Shown: in pieces, positions 57,753 to 64,000 of the stretch
How positions within the stretch are numbered: position 1 is the stretch's first letter
How the letters are laid out: each line of letters opens with the position of its first letter
NCBI RefSeq assembly: GCF_020080045.1
Contig: NZ_CP083451.1
Coordinates: 3,583,001 to 3,647,000 of the forward strand
Direction: 5' to 3'
DNA length: 64,000 nucleotides
Origin: Comamonas odontotermitis
GTDB lineage: Bacteria > Pseudomonadota > Gammaproteobacteria > Burkholderiales > Burkholderiaceae_C
The notes under the pieces: generated by a model
Database searches by the model: none
Seen by the model: only the letters and a program-made list of their open reading frames with translations
What the model was told of the DNA's origin: nothing
Translations under genes and position numbers: made by a program

Positions 57753-57809
57753 GCATTATAGAAAGGAAATTTTGCTACCCATTAAATAGCAGACTTCCTA
57801 TATGAGTAC

Positions 57810-57886
57810 TGGTAGGGCGTGTTGGACTTGAACCAACGACCAAAGGATTATGAGTCCTCTGCTCTAACCAACTGAGCTAACGCCCC
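57810..57886 (-). tRNA. tRNA with CAU anticodon (Ile2 or elongator Met), island integration site
   Basis: A 77-nt tRNA: acceptor GGGGCGT/ACGCCCT, D-arm GCTCAGTTGGTTAGAGC, anticodon arm AGGACTCATAATCCT with anticodon CAT, T-arm GTTGG-TTCAAGT-CCAAC, CCA encoded. The body resembles tRNA-Ile2, whose CAU is modified by TilS to read AUA, but elongator tRNA-Met cannot be excluded by eye. Its 3' half appears to be supplied by the island. Confidence 0.9.
57837..57857. repeat. Right 21-bp core repeat (attR)
   Basis: Identical to 37674-37694; starts CGACCAAAGGATTATGAGTC and covers the anticodon loop and variable region of the tRNA. Strand exchange must fall within it. Confidence 0.85.
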
Positions 57887-57927
57887 AGCACCACCACCTT
57901 TGCAGGTGAAGCTAGGCATTCTAGCGT

Positions 57928-58929
57928 CTATTTGGAATGGCTCAGCGCGTTGGAAACCAGCTTTGAGGTGATTCCAACAATCTGGATCATCTTTTCATAA
58001 GACATGCGCTTGGGCCCGATCACCCCCAGGGTACCCACGATCTTGCCATTGATCTGGTAAGGCGTACTCACCACCGACAGCTCCTGCACCGGCAATATCT
58101 GGCTTTCACCGCCGATATAGATCTGCACGCCTTCGGCCCGGTTGGAGCTTTCGAGCAGATGCAGAATCTGGGTTTTCTGCTCAAACAGGTCAAACGCGCG
58201 ACGCAGATTGGTCATGTCATTGCTGAAATCGCTGACAGCCAGCAGGTTGCGCTCGCCCGCGATGACCAGCTCGTCCTGCGCCTGGTCCTCATCCTCCCCG
58301 ACATGAACAGCCGCCAGCATCAGGGCGCCAATCTCGTCGCGCAGCTTTTCCACCTCTTTGCGCAACAGCTGGCGCACCTGGTCAATGGCCAGGCCCGCAT
58401 AGTGTGCATTCAGGTAGTTGGCCGTCTCGATCAGCTGACTTTGCGAGTAATCGGATTCGGTGAAGATCACGCGGTTCTGCACATCGCCATCGGGCGACAC
58501 CAGAATCACCAGAATGCGCTTTTCCGACAATCGCAGGAATTCGATATGCCGAAAGGATGAGCTTTTACGCGGAGCCTGCACCACACCCACAAACTGCGAC
58601 AGGTCGGAAAGCACTCCCGCAGCGCTCGCAATCACCTTTTGCGGCTGCTCAGGCGCAATTTCCGCAGATACCATTTGGTCCTGCTCGACCGTCAACATCG
58701 TGTCGACAAACAAGCGGTATCCTTTCGCAGTAGGCACCCGGCCTGCGGAAGTGTGCGGACTGGCGATCAGGCCCAACCCCTCCAGATCAGCCATCACATT
58801 GCGTATGGTGGCAGGAGACAGATCGAGGCCAGACGCCTGCGTGAGCGCACGCGACCCCACCGGGTGACCATCCGCTATGTAGCGTTCCACCAGGGTTTTC
58901 AGCAGCAATCGGGCGCGATCATCGAGCAT
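57928..58929 (-). CDS. hrcA: Heat-inducible transcription repressor
   Basis: A 333-aa HrcA. The N-terminal winged HTH ([20 protein letters not shown], then [19 protein letters not shown]) and conserved [20 protein letters not shown] are clear; the C-terminus carries [18 protein letters not shown]. HrcA with GroEL represses chaperone operons at CIRCE elements. No CIRCE is visible at its own promoter. Starts divergently from nadK, 28 bp apart. Confidence 0.95.
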   Translation of the reverse strand: MLDDRARLLLKTLVERYIADGHPVGSRALTQASGLDLSPATIRNVMADLEGLGLIASPHTSAGRVPTAKGYRLFVDTMLTVEQDQMVSAEIAPEQPQKVIASAAGVLSDLSQFVGVVQAPRKSSSFRHIEFLRLSEKRILVILVSPDGDVQNRVIFTESDYSQSQLIETANYLNAHYAGLAIDQVRQLLRKEVEKLRDEIGALMLAAVHVGEDEDQAQDELVIAGERNLLAVSDFSNDMTNLRRAFDLFEQKTQILHLLESSNRAEGVQIYIGGESQILPVQELSVVSTPYQINGKIVGTLGVIGPKRMSYEKMIQIVGITSKLVSNALSHSK

Positions 58930-58957
58930 GGTGGCATTTTAATGATGTAATTTGCGT

Positions 58958-59860
58958 ATGCAGTCTCGCTTTCAACACATTGCCCTGATTGGCAAATACC
59001 ATGCGCCGCCTTCTGCGGAGGTGCGCCAGCAGTCCATTGTCGCCTTCAGCCAGATTGCCAGCTATGTCGAGGCCCGGGGCGGCACTGCTTACCTGGAGCA
59101 GGAGACGGCCAACTTCACCGGCATGGACCACTACCCCACGCTCAGTCTCGACGAGGTGGGCAGGCGCTGCGATCTTGCCATTGTGTTGGGCGGCGACGGC
59201 ACCATGCTGGGCGTGGGGCGAGAGCTGGCCAAGTACAACACGCCGCTGGTGGGTATCAACCAGGGGCGGCTGGGCTTTGTGACGGATATTCCGCTGCAGA
59301 CTTTCCTCGCTCCCTTGTCGGCCATTCTGGCGGGCGAGTACGAAGAAGAGATTCGCTCGATGATCCATGCGCTGGTGATCCGCGATGGCGAGTGCGTATT
59401 CCAGGCCTTGGCGTTCAATGATGTGGTCGTCAACCGTGGCGGCACATCGGGCATGGTGGAGCTGCGGGTGGAGGTGGACGGCCAACTGGTGGCCAATCAG
59501 CGCGCCGACGGCTTGATCATCGCCACCCCCACCGGCTCCACAGCCTATGCGCTGTCGGTAGGTGGCCCGATCGTGCACCCGGCGCTGGCCTGCTGGGTCA
59601 TGGCGCCGATTGCGCCGCACATGCTCTCCAACCGCCCGATCGTGGTGCCCGATACACAGGAGATTTCGATCGAGGTGATTGGCGGACGCGATGTAGCGGC
59701 CAATTTCGATATGCAGTCGCTGGCCTCCATTCTGCGTGGCGACAAGATTCTGGTGCGCAGCGCTCCCCATAAGACACGATTCCTCCACCCTCGCGGCTGG
59801 AACTACTACGCCACCTTGCGCAAGAAACTGGGCTGGAACGAAGGGGGCATCACACCATGA
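58958..59860 (+). CDS. nadK: NAD kinase
   Basis: A 300-aa kinase making NADP from NAD and ATP. Key motifs: [14 protein letters not shown] (GGDG), [19 protein letters not shown] and [20 protein letters not shown]. The ATG at 58958 is used; an in-frame TTG two codons earlier is possible. Its stop overlaps the recN start (ATGA). Confidence 0.96.
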   Translation: MQSRFQHIALIGKYHAPPSAEVRQQSIVAFSQIASYVEARGGTAYLEQETANFTGMDHYPTLSLDEVGRRCDLAIVLGGDGTMLGVGRELAKYNTPLVGINQGRLGFVTDIPLQTFLAPLSAILAGEYEEEIRSMIHALVIRDGECVFQALAFNDVVVNRGGTSGMVELRVEVDGQLVANQRADGLIIATPTGSTAYALSVGGPIVHPALACWVMAPIAPHMLSNRPIVVPDTQEISIEVIGGRDVAANFDMQSLASILRGDKILVRSAPHKTRFLHPRGWNYYATLRKKLGWNEGGITP

Positions 59861-61515
59861 GCCTCAAGCGCATTGCGCTGCGCGATTTTGTGATCGTCGA
59901 GCAGTTGGAGGTTGATTTTTCGCCCGGCTTCACTGCCTTGACCGGAGAGACCGGCGCTGGCAAATCGATTCTGATCGACGCACTGCAACTGGTGCTGGGC
60001 AGCCGCGCCGATACCGGCTTTGTGCGCCAAGGCGCTGTCAAATCAGAATTGATAGCAGAGTTTGATACGCCGTCTGCGCTGATGCCGTATTTGACTGAAA
60101 ATGAGCTGCAGCCCGATGCATCATTGCTGCTGCGCCGCGTGATTGATGCCCAGGGCAAGAGCAAATTCTGGATCAACGGCGTGGCGGCGACCGCAACCCA
60201 GCTGCGCAACATTGCCCCGGCCCTGGTCGACATTCACGGCCAGCACGCCTGGCAAAGTTTGATGCAGGCAGAGCCCGTGCGACGCCTGCTGGATGCCTAC
60301 GCCAATGCCGATTGCAGCGGCGTTCAAGAGGCTTACCTCGCCTGGCGCGCCGCAGACAAGGCGCTACAGCAGGCCCGCAGCATGGAAGCGACCCACCAGC
60401 GTGAGCGCGAGCGGCTGCTGTGGCAGATATCCGAAGTGGACAAGCTTGCCCCCGCCGAGCAGGAATGGGAAGAACTCAACACCCAGCATACGCGGCTGTC
60501 CCACGCCCAGGCCCTGATGGATGCCGCCACCCATGCAATGGGCGCCCTGGAAGATGAGGACAGCGGCGCCAGCGTGCAAGCCAATCGCGCGTTGCACACC
60601 TTGCAGGCGCAGGCCCATGTCGAGCCACAATTTGCCGCCATGGCTGAAACACTGGAAGGCTGCATCGCACAGCTGGAAGACCTGGCGCGCTCGCTGGGCG
60701 GCTATTTGCGGCATGCAGAGCTGGACCCTGACAAACTCGAACAACTGGACGAGCGTCTGGGCAGCTGGATCAGCCTGGCTAGGCGCTACAAGCGCCCGCC
60801 CGAAGAACTGCCCCCGCTGCTGCAAGGCTGGAAGAACGAACTGAAAGCCCTGGATGCGTCTGCAGACATTGATGCGCTGGAGAGTGCTTCCGCACAGGGT
60901 TGGAAAGTCTACGAAAAGGCTGCCCAGGCGCTCAGCAAGATACGCACGCGCGCCGCGGAGCGCCTGTCGCAAACCATTACCAACGCGATGCAGGAGCTGG
61001 GCATGGCTGGCGGCCGCTTTGTCGCCACCATTCATCCGGCCAAGGAGCCCCGCGCCGATGGCATGGACGATGTGGAGTTGCTGGTGGCCGGACACCCTGG
61101 CACCGAACCCAAGCCCATTGCCAAGGTCGCCTCGGGCGGCGAGCTGTCTCGCATCTCACTGGCCATTGCCATCTCCACCAGCCAGCTCGGCCAGGCTCCT
61201 ACCTTGATTTTTGACGAAATCGACTCGGGCATTGGCGGTGCCGTTGCCGATGCCGTGGGCCGCGTCATGCACGCACTGGGCCAGGATCGCCAGGTGCTGG
61301 CAGTCACCCATCTGGCGCAAGTAGCTGCACGCGGCGACACCCATCTGGTGGTGACCAAACAACGCAGCAAATCCGGCACCAGCAGCCATATCAGTGCAGT
61401 GACGGAGAATGGCCGGGTCGATGAGATCGCGCGGATGCTCGGCGGGGAGCATATTTCTTCCACCAGCAGGGCACATGCACGGGAAATGATTGCAGGAGGT
61501 GTACATGACCAATAG
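59857..61515 (+). CDS. recN: DNA repair protein RecN
   Basis: A 552-aa SMC-like ATPase. Walker A in [16 protein letters not shown], coiled-coil arms from about 150 to 370, signature [15 protein letters not shown] and Walker [19 protein letters not shown]. It helps join double-strand break ends. Coupled to nadK at the 5' end and overlapping rapZ by 11 bp at the 3' end. Confidence 0.96.
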   Translation: MSLKRIALRDFVIVEQLEVDFSPGFTALTGETGAGKSILIDALQLVLGSRADTGFVRQGAVKSELIAEFDTPSALMPYLTENELQPDASLLLRRVIDAQGKSKFWINGVAATATQLRNIAPALVDIHGQHAWQSLMQAEPVRRLLDAYANADCSGVQEAYLAWRAADKALQQARSMEATHQRERERLLWQISEVDKLAPAEQEWEELNTQHTRLSHAQALMDAATHAMGALEDEDSGASVQANRALHTLQAQAHVEPQFAAMAETLEGCIAQLEDLARSLGGYLRHAELDPDKLEQLDERLGSWISLARRYKRPPEELPPLLQGWKNELKALDASADIDALESASAQGWKVYEKAAQALSKIRTRAAERLSQTITNAMQELGMAGGRFVATIHPAKEPRADGMDDVELLVAGHPGTEPKPIAKVASGGELSRISLAIAISTSQLGQAPTLIFDEIDSGIGGAVADAVGRVMHALGQDRQVLAVTHLAQVAARGDTHLVVTKQRSKSGTSSHISAVTENGRVDEIARMLGGEHISSTSRAHAREMIAGGVHDQ

Positions 61516-62398
61516 CGCAGACCGGCGAACGCCGCTGCAGGTAGTGGTGCTGACGGGCATGGCCGGCTCGGGAAAGTCGGTCGCGCTGCATGCGCTGGAA
61601 GACATTGGCTACTACTGTGTAGACAACCTGCCGCCAGAGCTATTGCCCTCGCTGGTGTCGCTGGAGCATTGGCAGCATGGCAACCGCGTTGCCATTGCCA
61701 TTGACGCGCGCAGCGCCAAGGCCTTGTACCTGGTGCCCGAGCAGCTTGAAAAGCTGCGCGCGACCGGCGCCCAGGTGCAGCTCATCTACATGGACGCGCT
61801 GCGTGACATCCTGATCCGGCGCTTTTCCGAAACGCGCAGGCGCCACCCGCTGACCAATGAAACGCTGCAGGCCGGCCCGCGCGCCCTGGTGCAGATGATT
61901 GACGAAGAACGCGCCCTGCTGGCCGATCTGCGCGAGCAGGCGCATGTGATTGACACCAGCAACCTGCGCGTGTCGCAATTGCAGGCCTACATCAAGCAGT
62001 TCATGCAGGCGCCTACGTCCAGCTTGACCCTGGTCTTCCAGTCATTCGGCTTCAAGAACGGCATTCCCATGGACAGCGACTACATGTTCGATGTACGCAT
62101 GCTGCCCAACCCTTACTACGAGCCGGATCTGCGCAGCCACACCGGGCTGGAGGCGCCGGTTGCGCAGTTTCTGGCACAGCAGCCAGCCGTGCTCAAAATG
62201 CGGGAAGACATCATCCGCTTCCTGGACAACTGGCTGCCCGAGATGGTGCTCAATCACCGCAGCTATGCCACCGTCTCCATCGGCTGCACCGGCGGCCAGC
62301 ATCGCTCGGTCTACCTCGTCAACGCACTGGCGCAGCACTTCCAGAGCCGCTGGACCACACTGCAGCGCCACCGCGAACTAGACCAGAGAACGCATTGA
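61505..62398 (+). CDS. rapZ: RNase adapter protein RapZ
   Basis: A 297-aa P-loop protein. Walker A is [18 protein letters not shown], and the conserved C-terminal [18 protein letters not shown] is the family signature. In enterics RapZ brings sRNA GlmZ to RNase E. The ATG at 61505 has GGAGGT 4 nt upstream and lies inside the end of recN; a start at 61490 is less supported. Confidence 0.94.
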   Translation: MTNSADRRTPLQVVVLTGMAGSGKSVALHALEDIGYYCVDNLPPELLPSLVSLEHWQHGNRVAIAIDARSAKALYLVPEQLEKLRATGAQVQLIYMDALRDILIRRFSETRRRHPLTNETLQAGPRALVQMIDEERALLADLREQAHVIDTSNLRVSQLQAYIKQFMQAPTSSLTLVFQSFGFKNGIPMDSDYMFDVRMLPNPYYEPDLRSHTGLEAPVAQFLAQQPAVLKMREDIIRFLDNWLPEMVLNHRSYATVSIGCTGGQHRSVYLVNALAQHFQSRWTTLQRHRELDQRTH

Positions 62399-62449
62399 TG
62401 GCAGCGGCAGTGCGCCCCTGCACTGCAAAGCATGCCTGCGTTTCGCAAA

Positions 62450-62510
62450 AACCATAGCATCTTGCGCTTACCCCTACTGGGTTTCAAATAAAAATCAATC
62501 AAAACCCAGT
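62450..62510. repeat. Dispersed intergenic repeat, copy 10
   Basis: AACCATAGCATCTTGCGCTT, then ACCCCTACTGGGTTT, in the space between the convergent rapZ and mutY genes. CTGGGTTT recurs inverted (AAACCCAG) 30 bp on, making a possible bidirectional terminator. The only copy on the right-hand backbone. Confidence 0.5.
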
Positions 62511-62586
62511 CATGGAGCGCGCAAACAGCTCTCTTTTTTGATAGGTACCTGGATAACCAAGCCACCAATAAGGCTGAAGTCGCTGT

Positions 62587-63654
62587 TCAGCCCTGCAGCA
62601 AACTGCGCACAGGCGCAGGCAAACCCAGTGCGGACAATTGATCGCGCCGGCACCAGCCTCCGGCTGTCGCTGGTAGCGGTGGGTTTTCGGCATGAATCCG
62701 CTCCGGGTGCAGATGCAGATCCTTGTGGGTGAGCACATGCAGAAACGGCGCGAGCGGCTCTGGCGCAGCACCGCCCCAATCCTGGGCGGCCTGCTGCAAC
62801 TGCGCTGCGGTTTCGTACACCGGCAGGCAGTACAAGCTGGCCCATATGCCTTTGGCCGGGCGCTTTTCCAGCCAGATGGCGCCGTCGGCACGCTCCACCC
62901 ACAGCAGCCACCAGCTGGCTGAAGTGCGCTTGAGCTTCTTGGTCTTGACCGGGTAGCGTTCGGGCGCACCTTCGCGCCGCGCTGCGCAACTACCATGCAC
63001 GGGGCACAACAGGCAACTGGGCTTTTTGGGTGTACAAATAGCTGCACCCAGGTCCATCATCCCTTGGGTGTATCGTGGCATCGCGGTGGGGAGGTCGGTA
63101 GTCGGCAGCAGGTCTTCCGCCAGTGCCCAGAGCCTTTTCTCGGCAGCGCTGCTGGCCAGATCGTCCGAGAAACCCAGCGCCCGTGTCAGCACCCGTTTGA
63201 CATTCGCATCCAGAATGGCTGCGCGTACTGCAAAGCAGAAAGATGCAATGGCGCTGGCGGTCGATCGGCCGATGCCGGGCAGTGAAGCAAGTTCTTCAAC
63301 CGTGCGGGGAAAGGCGCCGCCAAAACGCGACATGACTTCCTGCGCACAGCGGTGCAGGTTGCGCGCCCTGCTGTAGTAGCCCAGGCCGCTCCACAGCGCC
63401 ATCACTTCTTCATCACTCCCTGCCGCCAGGTCTGCAACCGTTGGAAAACGTTGCAGGAACCGCTCGTAGTAGCCCAGAACCGTGGTGACCTGCGTTTGCT
63501 GCAGCATGATTTCTGACAGCCAGACGCGGTACGGGTCGCGGGTGTTCTGCCAAGGCAAGTGGTGGCGTCCGTGGCTTTGCTGCCAGGCGACGATCTGTTG
63601 TGAAAATTGACTCAAATCTAGACTCGAAAAGAAAGAACTGCGGATGGTAGGCAT
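62587..63654 (-). CDS. mutY: A/G-specific adenine glycosylase
   Basis: A 355-aa base-excision enzyme removing A opposite 8-oxoG. Catalytic Glu in WLSEIMLQQTQVTTVLGYY; helix-hairpin-helix LPGIGRSTASAIASF; catalytic Asp in ILDANVKRVL; 4Fe-4S ligands in CTPKKPSCLLCPVHGSC (C-x6-C-x2-C-x5-C); C-terminal NUDIX-like 8-oxoG reader. Next to mutM on the same strand, grouping two enzymes of the GO repair system. Confidence 0.96.
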   Translation of the reverse strand: MPTIRSSFFSSLDLSQFSQQIVAWQQSHGRHHLPWQNTRDPYRVWLSEIMLQQTQVTTVLGYYERFLQRFPTVADLAAGSDEEVMALWSGLGYYSRARNLHRCAQEVMSRFGGAFPRTVEELASLPGIGRSTASAIASFCFAVRAAILDANVKRVLTRALGFSDDLASSAAEKRLWALAEDLLPTTDLPTAMPRYTQGMMDLGAAICTPKKPSCLLCPVHGSCAARREGAPERYPVKTKKLKRTSASWWLLWVERADGAIWLEKRPAKGIWASLYCLPVYETAAQLQQAAQDWGGAAPEPLAPFLHVLTHKDLHLHPERIHAENPPLPATAGGWCRRDQLSALGLPAPVRSLLQG

Positions 63655-63747
63655 CGGAATCAGCCATGGTGCACCTCCGATGCAAGCGCCCGGTCAAAGA
63701 TGATCAATGACGGAGCTGGCCTGGCCTCGGGTCGTCGGCGCCACTTC

Positions 63748-64000
63748 CTATTTCTGGCACTTGCGGCAATAGTACGTGCTGCGCTGGCCTTGCTTGATCG
63801 CAATCACAGGCGCCCCACACTGCTTGCAGGGCTCCCCTGCCCTTCCGTACACATTGGCCTGCGCCTGAAAAGCGCCCGCATAGCCGTTGACCTGCACAAA
63901 ATCCTTCAAGGTGCTGCCGCCCAGATCAATGGCTTTTCCCAGCACCTGGGGAATGGCCGTGTGCAGGCGCTGCGCCTGGGCCTTGGTCACCTTGTTTGCA
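63748..64000 (-). CDS. mutM: Formamidopyrimidine-DNA glycosylase (5' part outside window)
   Basis: The last 83 or so codons of MutM. GKAIDLGGSTLKDFVQVNGY is the conserved segment before the zinc finger, and the four-Cys finger CKQCGAP...YYCRKCQK ends the protein as in all Fpg enzymes. It removes 8-oxoguanine from DNA. The start lies beyond 64000. The mutY gene follows after a 93-bp gap. Confidence 0.94.
   Translation of the reverse strand, partial: ANKVTKAQAQRLHTAIPQVLGKAIDLGGSTLKDFVQVNGYAGAFQAQANVYGRAGEPCKQCGAPVIAIKQGQRSTYYCRKCQK

Larger units (their letters stand above)
56412..57809. other. Gene-poor right end of the island
   Basis: About 1.4 kb with no confident gene. It holds the second 191-bp repeat (56510-56700), a run of nine G (56881-56891), a perfect 16-bp palindrome TGTTAAAGCTTTAACA (57061-57076) followed by a trace of a GNAT-like start (IRPARPDEEAILDAL) that ends in a few dozen codons, and the right arm-type sites. 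Frames such as 57577-57789 lack similarity and good starts. Confidence 0.6.

Noticed and set aside
57577..57789. 70-aa frame at the right end of the island
   Set aside because: It runs through the integrase arm-type repeats, has no ribosome-binding site and no recognisable similarity.
57887..58960. CIRCE element near hrcA
   Set aside because: I searched by eye for the TTAGCACTC-type dyad and found none; the 28-bp hrcA-nadK spacer is too short to hold it.

Overview
The window is a high-GC chromosomal segment of a betaproteobacterium, most likely of the family Comamonadaceae (Comamonas, Delftia or Acidovorax type). This is inferred from protein family flavour, from gene order (trxB / ftsK-lolA / rarA; hrcA / nadK-recN-rapZ; mutY-mutM), and from a dispersed intergenic repeat with a core like ATAGCTGCTNGCGCTT that I associate with this family. 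No species can be named from sequence alone.

Backbone, left part (1-37.65 kb). A minus-strand catabolic run (8807 to 1) encodes a bifunctional enoyl-CoA hydratase/3-hydroxyacyl-CoA dehydrogenase, a thiolase, two unequal acyl-CoA dehydrogenase subunits, an enoyl-CoA hydratase-like protein, a class III CoA-transferase and EtfB. The order resembles the pimF-B-C-D genes for dicarboxylyl-CoA beta-oxidation. A divergent LysR regulator with a perfect palindrome in the shared promoter is the likely controller. Then follow a bestrophin-like channel, rarA, small DUF proteins and a GNAT acetyltransferase, brnQ, lolA, ftsK, trxB, rpmB-rpmG, a MocR-type regulator, rsmB, an M48-like membrane protein lacking one catalytic His, a DUF1653 gene, purN, a TPR-methyltransferase, an HNH endonuclease, ribF-ileS-lspA, a Na/Pi cotransporter-like protein, tRNA-Ser and a Tat-exported extradiol dioxygenase homologue.

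Genomic island (about 37.67-57.86 kb). A tyrosine-recombinase element sits in a CAU-anticodon tRNA gene. The intact tRNA (57810-57886, minus strand) is at the right edge. A displaced 48-nt 3' half of the same tRNA, followed by its orphaned terminator, is at the left edge. The core direct repeat is 21 bp, and matching doublets of a 9-bp motif lie inside both ends as candidate integrase arm sites. Next to the integrase is a compact replication-like module: AlpA-like HTH, CHC2 zinc-finger protein, RepA-like ATPase with an iteron-like inverted repeat in its 3' end, and a TubC-docking-like small protein. The rest is an IS graveyard (two near-identical IS903-group copies, a decayed third, an IS110 element with a mutated catalytic Asp, fragments of IS21, IS481, IS3 and IS5). 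It surrounds low-GC cargo: a 944-aa secreted, repeat-containing protein with an IPTL-CTERM-like tail, an AraC regulator with a broken partial duplicate, a YcgJ-family periplasmic protein, and small unknown proteins.

Backbone, right part (57.9-64 kb). hrcA, nadK, recN, rapZ, mutY and the 3' end of mutM are ordinary housekeeping genes.

The most interesting material is the island: a tRNA allele swap with compensatory T-stem changes, a probable origin inside a replication gene, and surface-protein cargo. I did not see CRISPR, conjugation, phage structural or recognisable defence genes.
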